Notes under the pieces: generated by a model
Seen by the model: only the letters and a program-made list of their open reading frames with translations
Told to the model about the DNA's origin: nothing
Database searches by the model: none
Assembly: GCA_009746045.1 (NCBI GenBank)
Contig: RPFO01000041.1
Location: 5,384,920-5,448,919 of the forward strand
Origin: Mesostigma viride
Lineage: Eukaryota > Streptophyta > Mesostigmatophyceae > Mesostigmatales > Mesostigmataceae
Reading direction: 5' to 3'
DNA: 64,000 bases
Shown: positions 32,241 to 42,925 of the stretch, one piece after another
How the letters are laid out: each line of letters opens with the position of its first letter
Numbering within the stretch: the stretch's first letter is position 1
Position numbers and translations under genes: made by a program

Positions 32241-32996
32241 GGGAGGCTGCAGGTCTGTCCTAAATGAAAATTTGAAAAATGTGTTTTTTGGATGCTGTGG
32301 ACTTCCCAAAATAGTTTGATAGAAGGTTTGGGCAAATTTTTGCATTGGTCGAGGAGTTTCAAGTCAATAATTGTGTTATATAATGACAAGTTGCCTTATA
32401 TGCTGTAACCAAATGGGCATTCATGATTGTCAAGCTGGTATCTTATGATGAGTAGAGACAATCGCACTCACAGCTTGTAATTTTGCATACTTAAAAATTT
32501 AGTGACGTGATTGTAATTGCAAAGGCTGGAATGTATCTACTACATGAGACATTATCAAGGAGGATTCTGCATATGTTCCATGTGGTTTTTGCCAGTTTCT
32601 GTCAGGGATTATATCGCGGCTTCGCGGAAAATGACTGACACTTGGGTCTCGTAAATCTCGGGCAAACCTTGAAATGCTCCATGACTGCGCAAATGGACAT
32701 GGCAAAAAACTCACATGAGCACACTAGTAATGGTCATAGCAGCCGCAGCAGCGACAAACAACCTCAACAGACTCATGCAGGCCAGGAATATAATCAATCA
32801 CATCAGAATCAGAACATGCATTGGTGTTGACAAGTTACATCATGACAATGGTGGCAGCACTATACTGGCATGCATGGCAGAGAGTGAATCAAAAGCACGG
32901 CATATCAGCGGAGAAGCAGCAAAGGAAGCAGCAATGTTGGCAGCCATGGTGCACACATAGCAATCATTGGTAGCAACAATGGTAGCAACCGCGACT
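32241..32996. other. Left part of J without a gene
   Basis: About 750 nt, AT-richer than its surroundings. Only short ORFs are present, none supported by motifs. Confidence 0.6.
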
Positions 32997-35820
32997 TCAT
33001 GTTTCCATAGCCTCCGGGGCTCCATCGCTATCACTGTCCGGACACACTATGTAACGGTGTGCCCGGCGACGACGGGAATCAGACAACATATCTTCTTCAG
33101 CCGCGCCGGCTGCCGCGCGCGCAGGCGCAGGCGAGTCGGGAGGTGCAGCCGCGCAGGTGGCCGCGCGCGCAGGCGCAAGCGAGTTGGCAGGTGCTGCCGC
33201 GCGCGCAGGCGCAGGCGAGTTGGCAGGTGCTGCCGCGCCGGTGGCCGCGCGCGCAGGCGCAAGCGAGTTGGCAGGTGCAGCCGCGCCGGTGGCCGCAGGC
33301 GCGGGCGTAGGCGAGTTGGCAGGTGCAGCCGCGCGCGCAGGCGCAAGCGAGTTGGCAGGTGCAGCCGCGCAGGTGGCCGCGCGCGCAGGCGCAGGCGAGT
33401 TGGCAGGTGCTGCCGCGCGCGCAGGCGCAAGCGAGTTGGCAGGTGCTGCCGCGCGCGCAGGCGCAGGCCAGTTGGCAGGTGCTGCCGCGCGCGCAGGCGC
33501 AGGCGAGTTGGCAGGTGCAGCCGCGCGCGCAGGCGCAGGCGAGTCGGCAGGTGCTGCCGCGCGCGCAGGCGCAGGCGAGTTGGCAGGTGCAGCCGCGCAG
33601 GTGGCCGCGCGCGCAGGCGCAGGCGAGTTTGGCAGGTGCTGCCGCGCCGGTGGCCGCGGGCGCAGGCGTAGGCGAGTCGGCAGGTGCTGCCGCGCGCGCA
33701 GGCGCAAGCGAGTTGGCAGGTGCTGCCGCGCGCGCAGGCGCAGGCGAGTCGGCAGGTGCTGCCGCGCGCGCAGGCGCAGGCGAGTTGGCAGGTGCAGCCG
33801 CGCAGGTGGCCGCGCGCGCAGGCGCAGGCGAGTTGGCAGGTGCTGCCGCGCGCGCAGGCGCAAGCGAGTTGGCAGGTGCTGCCGCGCGCGCAGGCGCAGG
33901 CCAGTTGGCAGGTGCTGCCGCGCGCGCAGGCGCAGGCGAGTTGGCAGGTGCAGCCGCGCGCGCAGGCGCAGGCGAGTCGGCAGGTGCTGCCGCGCGCGCA
34001 GGCGCAGGCGAGTTGGCAGGTGCAGCCGCGCAGGTGGCCGCGCGCGCAGGCGCAGGCGAGTTTGGCAGGTGCTGCCGCGCCGGTGGCCGCGGGCGCAGGC
34101 GTAGGCGAGTCGGCAGGTGCTGCCGCGCGCGCAGGCGCAAGCGAGTTGGCAGGTGCTGCCGCGCGCGCAGGCGCAGGCGAGTCGGCAGGTGCTGCCGCGC
34201 GCGCAGGCGCAGGCGAGTTGGCAGGTGCAGCCGCGCCAGTGGCCGCGCGCGCAGGCGCAGGCGAGTTTGGCAGGTGCTGCCGCGCCGGTGGCCGCGGGCG
34301 CAGGCGTAGGCGAGTCGGCAGGTGCTGCCGCGCGCGCAGGCGCAAGCGAGTTGGCAGGTGCAGCCGCGCAGGTGGCCGCGCGCGCAGGCGCAGGCGAGTT
34401 GGCAGGTGCTGCCGCGCGCGCAGGCGCAGGCCAGTCGGCAGGTGCTGCCGCGCGCGCAGGCGCAGGCGAGTTGGCAGGTGCAGCCGCGCAGGTGGCCGCG
34501 CGCGCAGGCGTAGGCGAGTTGGCAGGTGCTGCCGCGCGCGCAGGCGCAAGCGAGTTGGCAGGTGCTGCCGCGCGCGCAGGCGCAGGCGAGTTGGCAGGTG
34601 CTGCCGCGCGCGCAGGCGCAAGCGAATTGGCAGGTGCTGCCGCGCGCGCAGGCGCAAGCGAGTTGGCAGGTGCAGCCGCGCGCGCAGGCGCAGGCCAGTT
34701 GGCAGGTGCAGCCGCGCCAGTGGCCGCACGCGCGGGCGCACGCAAGTCACTTGCAGCCTTATCATTCAGGGCGCGCACTGCTACGCGCAAGTTGGTCGCC
34801 ACCGCACGTGGGTTGCGCGTGGCTGTGCTGGTTGCTGCAGGCGCAGGCGGCTTGCGCTTAGTTGTGTCGGCCGTGCCGCGCGCTGCCTCAGGCGAGCTGC
34901 GCGCAGTTGCGCTGGTCAGCGCAGCGTGCACCTCCGCACGTAAGCGGGACTCGGCAACGGCGATCTCAGACGCTTGCAGAGGAGGGACGGACACACCGGG
35001 GCATCCACAGATTTTCTTCCCCAATTCTGGGAGGTCCACACACGTCACTGCCAGCTCTTCCCATTGAGCACCCCAAAACATAGCCACCTTGCCATGTTCC
35101 GTGTCCACAGCTGCCACTTGACCATGGAATCTTCTAGGACGGTTCACTGTGCGGCCGCCGACGGACTCGTGCACAATCTCATAGCTGCACACAAGTTGTC
35201 CTACCAGGCAGAGCTTGCCACCCATCACCTGCTCCAAGATCGTTTGCCAGCAACGTTCAGCCATGCGCACCACACCCTTGGGAGTTGAAGCTAGTTGCCA
35301 GTCAACCGTCGGGTGACCTGCGTCCCTTGGCACCTGCTTGAGCGCGGTCAGTCACGCAGCAGACAGCTTTTTCTTGGCATCCAAAGACACCAAGTGGCGC
35401 GAGGTGGGCTTCTTCGCCGGGATCCAATAGGTGAGGATGACCTCGGATGCTGCGATGGTGACTGTGTGGGAGTTTGCGGACGACTTGCTCGGCAGAGGCC
35501 ATGTGGCGCTGTTCGGGTCCCACTGATGCCAAGCATCCGACGGTCATGCTCCTGGCACGGTATACAGAGAGGACCAGGTGAGGCTCGCTGCCCCCCTCAT
35601 CGGCTGCAGGCTGCTCTACCTTCTTCACCACCCCCACCAACATGGGGGGCCGGGGGACGTCGGTGTTGCAGAGCATTTGGCACGTGGGATGCCAGTATAG
35701 CACGACCGAGCCCTCCGTCATGGTACGCAAAATCGTCATCGTCGTCCGAGTCGGAGACAATACCTCCGTCCCACTCGACATGTTCGGCCATTTTGCTATC
35801 CTAGCCTTTATCTCTAACAT
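32997..35820 (-). CDS. Repeat-rich protein gene of element J, minus strand
   Basis: The main frame (35333-32997, 778 residues) has about 190 N-terminal non-repetitive residues. They contain a segment GQLVCSYEIVHESVGG and VAAVDTEHGKVAMFWGAQWE that faintly resembles a Tudor/PWWP-type barrel. About 540 residues of APARAAAPANS-type repeats follow, with a short acidic end (CPDSDSDGAPEAMET). Upstream, 35820-35300 holds further coding sequence in other frames: an acidic MAEHVEWDGGIVSDSDDDDD and SEVILTYWIPAKKP, so the true gene probably starts near 35791 and contains one or two frameshifts or introns. No function is assigned. Confidence 0.5.
33105..34745. repeat. GC-rich coding minisatellite, 36-bp unit
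   Basis: About 1.6 kb of tandem units built on GCAGGCGCAGGCGAGTTGGC (36 bp, with 48-bp variants that include GTGGCC). A higher-order block of roughly 430 bp (about 33590-34020 and following) is repeated. Since unit lengths are multiples of three and free of stop codons in every phase, several frames on both strands stay open. The minus frame encoding APARAAAPANS is the one fused to non-repetitive protein. Confidence 0.9.
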
Positions 35821-36235
35821 TTATAAAAGTTTCAACCTAAACCAAAAGCAGGACTCCCCCGGCGCTGAATGGATGCCGGACCTCATAAGAGTAAGCAGCT
35901 CAGCGCCTATTACTGTCCTGTGTAAACCTAATCCCATTTTTGTCATCAATGCTAACAACTCGTCTCCATGCAAATCAACTACGTCGGCTATTTTTCGGCT
36001 CCGTGCCTATTCATTTCGGCGTCACTTGTTAAACCACAAAATAATACCCTGCAGTCAGCCTTGTCTGCCATAAATCCAACTATAAACTGCTAAGGTACCG
36101 AAAGCTTCACGGCTATTTACGTAATAATGATGTGCCGCCAGGGCACGCACTGAAGACTTGAACGCAGGCGCCCCTGTTGGCAGTCACGTGGCGAAGTCGT
36201 TGCAACAACTTGCCTAAGCAGCGAACAGCTGGGGA
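35821..36235. other. Intergenic sequence of J
   Basis: About 400 nt between the minus-strand gene and the palindrome cluster. It could hold the promoter of the minus-strand gene; no motif is convincing. Confidence 0.4.
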
Positions 36236-36283
36236 ACTTGCCGCCAAAATGTACGCAGCCTGCTTCGGCAGCTGGGGAGGTAA

Positions 36284-37001
36284 TTACTTGCGTCTTGCGG
36301 CCAAGATACGCAGCCTGCCTCGAGAGGGCTGCGTATCTTTGCCGCAGCCTGCCTCACCAGCTAAAAACCTTGCGGCCAAGATACGCAGCCTGCCTCCTCG
36401 AGGATATCCTCGAGGAGGCAGGCTGCGTATCTTGGCCGCAAGGTTTTTAGCTGGTGAGGCAGGCTGCGGCAAAGATACGCAGCCTGCCTCGGCAGCTGGG
36501 GAAGTAACTACTTGCGTCTTGCGGCCAAGATACGCAGCCTGCATCACCAGCTAAAAACCTTGCGGCCAAGATACGCAGCCTGCCTCCTCGAGGATATCCT
36601 CGAGGAGGCAGGCTGCGTATCTTGGCCGCAAGGTTTTTAGCTGGTGATGCAGGCTGCGGCAAAGATACGCAGCCTGCCTCCTCGAGGATATCCTCGAGGA
36701 GGCAGGCTGCGTATCTTGGCCGCAAGGTTTTTAGCTGGTGATGCAGGCTGCGTATCTTGGCCGCAAGACGCAAGTAGTTACTTCCCCAGCTGCCGAGGCA
36801 GGCTGCGTATCTTTGCCGCAGCCTGCCTCACCAGCTAAAAACCTTGCGGCCAAGATACGCAGCCTGCCTCCTCGAGGATATCCTCGAGGAGGCAGGCTGC
36901 GTATCTTGGCCGCAAGGTTTTTAGCTGGTGAGGCAGGCTGCGGCAAAGATACGCAGCCCTCTCGAGGCAGGCTGCGTATCTTGGCCGCAAGACGCAAGTA
37001 G
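36284..37001. repeat. Cluster of large perfect palindromes
   Basis: 36284-36547 is the exact inverse of 36738-37001. Inside, a roughly 90-bp perfect palindrome centred on GATATC (arms from CTAAAAACC to CCTCGAGG) occurs at about 36362-36452, 36552-36642 and 36836-36926, with a partial copy near 36690. AAGATACGCAGCCTGC recurs in both orientations throughout. It could form cruciforms or a long hairpin RNA, and may be a foldback element that expanded. Confidence 0.88.
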
Positions 37002-37205
37002 TTACCCAGCTGCAGCCAAATGACGCCGCAGCCTCTTGCCTAAACATATATTCAAAGTTCCAGATCCCGCGCAATTTCTAATTGACTCGATACATTGCAG
37101 CGTGCAGCGCCCAGCAAACGAAGGTTAAATCGCAGCCGGCATTATTGGAAGGTTGCGTGCAATCTTTGTCTATTTTCCGGTGGTTAAATCTGTAGCAAGC
37201 GAAGA
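37002..37205. other. Sequence upstream of the J plus-strand gene
   Basis: Roughly 200 nt without repeats or ORFs, the likely 5' flank of the gene at 37206. Confidence 0.4.
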
Positions 37206-38997
37206 ATGCAGGGGTCAAGCGGCCCCTGCTACGCAGGCGATAGATGCAAGAAATTGCCCGGCGCTGATCATGCAACCGGATTTGATAGTGTCGACAAAAA
37301 TGAGCTGCTGGGCGGAGCCAACCATCCATGCTCAGGCCAGTGTGGCAAGCACTTGCATGGGCTGTGCACCGGGATGTTTAGGGATGCATCGGCGGGTGAG
37401 GATGGCACAGAGTGGACCTGCCAGGAGTGTGGCGGCCCTTGGCCGCCTACCGCCATCAGTAAGGAGGCCTCGCCTGTCGATTTTAAGGAAAAGGTCGTCG
37501 ACGCCCAACTGGCCGGCCTTGGTGCTCTTTATTCGCTGGGCGGCAAGGGCAAGGTCGTTAAGGTTCCATCACGGAAACTCGTTAAGCTAGCCAAAGTCGT
37601 GGATGGAAGGGTCGACGATGGTGAGCTGGGTTCTGGTGATAATATTGCATGACGAGGGTCATGTCGATGATGATGCAACGGGTGGTGGCGTCGAGGAGAA
37701 GAACGGCCCAGGCGGTGTTGCGCTTGGTGGTGGCGTCGAGGAGGAGAGCGGCGCAGGCGGCAATGGTGCGATGGGTGATGGCGAGGAGGAAAAGAACGGC
37801 GCAGGCGGCAATGGTGCGATGGGTGATGGCGAGGAGGAAAAGAACGGCGCAGGCGGCAATGGTGCGATGGGTGATGGCGAGGAGGAAAAGAACGGCGCAG
37901 GCTATGGTGCGATGGGTGATGGCGAGGAGGAAAAGAACGGCGCAGGCAAGGGTGCGATGGGTGATGGCAATCAGGACAAGAGCGGCCAAGGTGATGCAGC
38001 TTTGCGTGCTGCGATGGGCCCCACGGTTGGCAAGCATGCTGTTGGCGGCGCGCACATTCCCGTGGTTGAGCGCGACGCCTCCAAGAAGGAGAACACCCCG
38101 GGCCCTGCAGCTGGTACCTTTCGGGCTTCGGCGTCGCGTCATTTCGATGTCGGCGACACAAGAAAAGAACTAGCTTTTTCTCCTCCACCGGCAGGGCCGG
38201 GGATGCACAAAACACCAGGCGGTGCTTCCACCAGCGACAGCGAGGATGATATCGTGGCCCTTGCAATCCCCGAATGGCCTCATGTGGGGGTGGTAGTGGG
38301 GGCAATCGCGAGCTCGTCAATCTGCGCGCATTTTGTGAGGCAGAGCCGCTACAAGAAATTTAAAAACTTGCTCGACCGACTCAAAGGCAGCCCAACCAGG
38401 CGACCGTCCGCGATCGGATTTTTCGACGCAGTGGTCATCGTTGTCAACGACAAGAATGCCACCACGTTTCCCACTACCCTGGGGTTGGAGCACAAGGGCG
38501 TTCTCCCATCATCCGCTTGGAATGAGGACATGCAGGCGGTGATGAGTTGGGCCATCAAGAACAAGGCGGACCTGCTGCCCCAGATATTGAGTGCTGGCCC
38601 ACCGCCATTCATCTTGTCCGCTGAGCAGTTTCCAGGATCGGCCCTCTTGGCGAAATACCCGGCTACGCTGCCACGTCTGCCAGCTTGCATAACACAAGAC
38701 TCTGACATGCCCGACCCACAAATTGCAGGGCTGCCCGCGTTGCAGGAGGTCACCAACGTGCATGGGCGCGGCAAGCGCATCGTGAGCAAGCAGCCTGCCA
38801 AAGAAGCTGCGGCGACGAAACCAGTCAAGCGCCAGCGCCGCTCAGAAAACGGCTCAGCGCCTGCCAAGCAGCCTGACGCCCCGGCTGAAAATTCGAAGGG
38901 GATGGCAGCGCTGCTGCAGCAATTCGACAGCATGATGAAGCAGCAACAGCAACAGCAACAGCAGCAATTCAATGCCATGATGACAAAGCTGCAGCAG

Positions 38998-39028
<31 letters not shown>

Positions 39029-41878
39029 GACTGCTGCAGAAGCATAAAGAGGCGGCGGCGGCAGTGGCAGCGGGGGCGGCAGCCGCCGCACCCACCAAAG
39101 CAGCGGTGGCGGCAGCCGGTGAGCCCACCACGGCAGCGGCGGCAGCGGCGGCAGCGGCGGCAGCGGCGGCAGCGGCGGCAGCGGCGGCAGCGGTGCCGGC
39201 AGCCAGTGCGCCCCCTGCGGCAACAGCGGCAGCGGTGCCGGCACCAGACTATGCGCCACGCGAGGCGCCGCGCATGTATGTGCCATACGAATGTGCGCCA
39301 CGCGAGGCGCCGCGCATGTATGTGCCACGCGAATCTGCGCCACGCGAGGCGCCGCGCATGTATGTGCCATACGAATCTGCGCCACGCGAGGCGCCGCGCA
39401 TGTATGTGCCATGCGAATCTGCGCCGCGCATGTATGTGCCATGCGAATCTGCGCCACGCGAGGCGCCGCGCATGTATGTGCCATGCGAATCTGCGCCACG
39501 CGAGGCGCCGCGCATGTATGTGCCATGCGAATCTGCGCCACGCGAGGCGCCGCGCATGTATGTGCCATGTGAATCTGCGCCACGCGAGGCGCCGCACATG
39601 TATGTGCCATGCGAATCTGCGCCACGCGAGGCACCGCGCATGTATGTGCCGTACGAATCTGCGCCACGCGAGGCGCCGCGCATGTATGTGCCATGCGAAT
39701 CTGCGCCACGCGAGGCGCCGCGCATGTATGTGCCATGTGAATCTGCGCCACGCGAGGCGCCGCGCATGTATTAATTAATTAATTAATTAATTAGGAACAT
39801 AACTCCGTTGGGAGTATATGTAGCACATAGCCCTGAGAAGGGGCATATGGGCCTATAATACATTCTAAGCTACTTCCTGCAAGGGTGGGAATGTAAACAA
39901 CACTTGCTCTAGGTGCACCAGGGCACCCGCACCCTCATGGTCTATCACGCTATGCCCGGGTAAGGGGGGAGCATGCCTGTGAGGGGGAAGATCATCATGG
40001 CTATACAAGAGCTATGGCATGGCTTCTCAGCAGAGAGTGACTCCCTGCATGGGCACAACATTACTAAATAAGGCTATGCATCGTCTGGAGTGTGGCACAT
40101 CATAGGCACACATGTACATGATTAAATAAAGCGCGGGGCTTAGCTGGGATAGTGCCTCTAGGAGGCGTACATGTACATGGCCACGGTCTATCTATTCTGC
40201 ACTACTACTGCTGTATTCCCCTAAGCTGGGGCGTCTGGAGTCGCTGGGGCCGCGGGGGGGGGGGGTCGCCTGCCAGGGCTTGTGGCCGACGTAGATGGCC
40301 GCCCCCTTCCAGTACACCGGCTGCCCCGCCTTGGTCTGCCGGAGCTCGAGGTAGGTCGGCCATAGCTCCCGTCGCCGTTGTTGCTGCGCCAGGGTCAAGT
40401 CGTCATCAAGGGTGAAGAGAGTCTTCTCGAGCCGCTTGCGGCGTCTGAGAAAAGAAATCTTGTCCGCCGGGGTCTTAAAGGTGAGGAGGAGCGGGGCGGC
40501 CCTGCCTTACCCCGCGCGCGGGGAAGGCGGTGGGCAGCCAGCTCTATCTCACCGTTAAGGCCCATGCGACCAAGGATTTCTCTCTCAAACGCACGCAAAA
40601 GCTTCTCGGAATTCTCACCTTCCTCCATCTTGAAGTTCTTGACAATGACGTTGAGGCTGCGCTTGGCGAGCTCGGCCTCCTCGCGGAGGTCAAGCGTCTG
40701 CCGTTGAAGCTGGGCTGCGACGGCGGAGGTGGTGGAGGTGGTATGTTGCTTAAGCATGTCCGCCCAGGTGGTGGTGGGAGGAGCATCGCCGGCCAGGCCA
40801 GCCGAGGCTGGCTTGGCGGCAATGTCCTTCACCGCCTGGGCGGTGAGGCCTGCGGTATTCTGCAGAACCTCGATAGCAATGGCGTTGTCCTTAAGACGCT
40901 GGTCGATGTCACGGAGCTGGGCGGTGATGGCGTCGGAGGTGGAGGTGGTGGCGGTGGAGGAGGCGAGGAGGGTGGAGGTGGCGGTGGAGATGGTGGAGGT
41001 GGCGGTGGAGAGGAGGGGGAGCTCGGCAGCCAACGTGCTGCCCATGACCGCCACATCTGCTGCGATGGGGGCCACGTGCTGCTCGAGGGCCTCCTTGAGG
41101 AGTGAGCGGATGGAGGATTCGGTTAAGGTGGTGGTGAGGGGCTTTGGGGGCCAAAGCTCCTCGAGGGAGCGGCCGAGGAGGGAGAAAAGGACGCGAATCT
41201 GAAGGTGGGGGCGGCGGCATTTGAGGATTTGGTCGAAGTTGTGGGTGCGTCTCTGGAAAGCATCGGTGAGGCGGCCCTGATGGAAGAGTTGCTTGCACAT
41301 CTCGAGAAGCGAGGCATACGATCCGAAAAACACGTAGCTCAGGATCTTGTCGGGGTTGAGCTTGTCAAAAAAGCCGGGCTGGCTGGCGTCAAAGTCGAAC
41401 TCCTCCCAGGTCGGCTCGGCAGGGCGACTGCGCTTGGGTTCAGGCGACGCTGCTGGCGAGGCGGCCAGCGGGGGCTGGGCGACCACTAGAGCTTGGCTAG
41501 TGGCGCCGCTGCCTTCTGGACCGGTTGGCGAAGCTGCAGCCGGGGCTGCAGACGTATTTTCATTGCTAAGCGCAGCCGCCAGGCTGCGTTGCGTCGAGAG
41601 GCGTTTGCTCATCGTATATTGCGTAATAGCTTCGGAGAATTAGATCAGCATGTGCGTCATAAAAAGACGCGTCGATTGTGATATTCACGGCTAAATTCGG
41701 TGCTCAAACGCCGCGCATGTATGTGCCATGTGAATCTGCGCCACGCGAGGCGCCGCGCATGTATGTGCCATGTGAATCTGCGCCACGCGAGGCGCCGCGC
41801 ATGTATGTGCCATGTGAATCTGCGCCACGCGAGGCGCCACGCATGTATGTGCCATTCGAATTTGCGCCACCGCGTTAG
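37206..41878 (+). CDS. PHD-like finger and repeat protein gene of element J, interrupted by a LINE
   Basis: ATG at 37206 opens a Cys/His-rich module (CYAGDRC, HPCSGQCGKHLHGLC, WTCQECGG) with the spacing of a PHD-type zinc finger, ending in that frame at 37652. The frame from 37603 continues: tandem GNGAMGDGEEEKNGAG units, a non-repetitive domain of about 200 residues (38200-38800) that I cannot assign, a bipartite basic stretch, polyglutamine (38940-39030), polyalanine (39050-39240) and APREAPRMYVPCES repeats (39247-39771, resuming at 41709). The stop is at 41876-41878. Probably one gene with a frameshift or small intron near 37640. The architecture suggests a chromatin or transcription factor, inferred only. 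Confidence 0.55.
39247..39771 (+). repeat. 42-bp coding tandem repeat, first part
   Basis: Units of 42 bp encoding ESAPREAPRMYVPC, with one 24-bp shortened unit near 39420. The array is split by the LINE and resumes at 41709-41860. Confidence 0.9.
39772..41708 (-). mobile_element. L1-like LINE, truncated to ORF1
   Basis: Inserted on the minus strand in the 42-bp coding array, flanked by 14-bp CGCCGCGCATGTAT (39758-39771, 41709-41722). The flank also belongs to the array, so the TSD is probable rather than certain. Its 3' end (left side) is a (TTAA)n tract (39772-39793) in place of poly(A). It contains a long ORF1; ORF2 (endonuclease, RT) is missing. About 400 nt between ORF1 and the TTAA tail are noncoding. 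Confidence 0.8.
40192..41612 (-). pseudogene. LINE ORF1 protein (L1-type RNA-binding protein)
   Basis: ATG at 41612. The protein has an Ala/Ser/Pro-rich N-terminus, a central helical part with a Ser/Thr-Ala heptad-like stretch (coiled coil likely) and an L1 ORF1-type RRM. The RRM is seen as LNVIVKNFKMEEGENSEKLL, EILGRMGLNGEIELAAHRL and PLRPRRTRFLF. A frameshift near 40396 leads into DLTLAQQQRRRELWPTYLEL and GAAIYVGHKP, matching the C-terminal domain that follows the RRM. Such proteins coat LINE RNA. Nothing of ORF2 remains. Confidence 0.8.
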
Positions 41879-41972
41879 CGTCCCAACAGGACCTTGTGAC
41901 TAATTATTACTAGAGTAACCCGCTGGCTTCGCCCAGCCCAAAGCAGGGTCCCTTTTTTTGGCAGTACTTTGC
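41879..41972 (+). other. 3' flank of the J plus-strand gene
   Basis: About 90 nt with TAATTATTAC and a T7-8 run, between the gene stop and the heptamer satellite. Confidence 0.4.
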
Positions 41973-42462
41973 CCCGCTGCCCGCTGCCCGCTGCCCGCTG
42001 CCCGCTGCCCGCTGCCCGCTGCCCGCTGCCCGCTGCCCGCTGCCCGCTGCCCGCAGCCCGCTGCCCGCAGCCCGCTGCCCGCAGCCCGCTGCCCGCTGCC
42101 CGCTGCCCGCTGCCCGCTGCCCGCTGCCCGCTGCCCGCTGCGCGCAGCCCGCTGCCCGCTGCCCGCTGCCCGCTGCCCGCTGCCCGCTGCCCGCTGCCCG
42201 CTGCCCGCTGCCCGCTGCCCGCTGCGCGCTGCCCGCTGCCCGCTGCCCGCTGCCCGCTGCCCGCTGCCCGCTGCCCGCTGCCCGCTGCCCGCTGCCCGCT
42301 GCCCGCTGCCCGCAGCCCGCTGCCCGCTGCCCGCTGCCCGCTGCCCGCTGCCCGCTGCCCGCAGCCCGCTGCCCGCAGCCCGCTGCCCGCTGCCCGCTGC
42401 CCGCTGCCCGCTGCCCGCTGCCCGCTGCCCGCTGCCCGCTGCCCGCTGCCCGCTGCTCGCTG
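41973..42462 (+). repeat. (CCCGCTG)n heptanucleotide satellite
   Basis: About 490 bp of the 7-bp unit, roughly 70 copies, with scattered CCCGCAG and GCGCGCT variants. A 7-bp period passes through all phases every three units, and no stop arises in the plus frames. Confidence 0.95.
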
Positions 42463-42925
42463 GAATAGGATGTTTTATGACATGCTTAGATCACCGCCCA
42501 TTCATGCATTATAGGACATGGCATTATTATTAAGAGCAACATCATGGGTATTGTGGTAGTGCAACATCTTGGCTAATCAGGACAACGATTTATTTCTCAT
42601 ACAACTAGTAACGGCTTGTACAAGTTTACACGACGTTGGACCGCCTTGCGTCAAGGAATAGTTGTCTCACTTAATCGATGCTCACGTGACGCAGTCTACA
42701 TGATTACTAATTACTTTTAATAAATTAATTGATGTGCATTGTGCATAACTCAATGCTGAGAACATTTGTGTATTCACATACATACACGTGAAACAAGACG
42801 GCAGTTATATACACATAAAAACAGTTGAATCCCATTCAAAAAATTATCATGCAGAAGCAAGCATGCGTAAGGCACCAATAAGCTAATGTTTTCACGCTTT
42901 GGCTGCAGGACTGTCCTAAATGGAC
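42463..42925. other. Right flank of J, no gene
   Basis: About 460 nt, AT-rich, with no ORF or motif of note up to the right inverted repeat. Confidence 0.6.

Noticed and set aside
33059-35067. Several plus-strand ORFs of 300-420 codons
   Set aside because: Shadows of the 36-bp minisatellite; only the minus frame continues into ordinary protein sequence.
36238-37074. ORFs over the palindrome cluster
   Set aside because: The same peptide appears on both strands because of the inverted repeats; composition is repeat-driven.
41958-42533. Two overlapping PLPAARC-repeat ORFs
   Set aside because: A product of the 7-bp CCCGCTG satellite.
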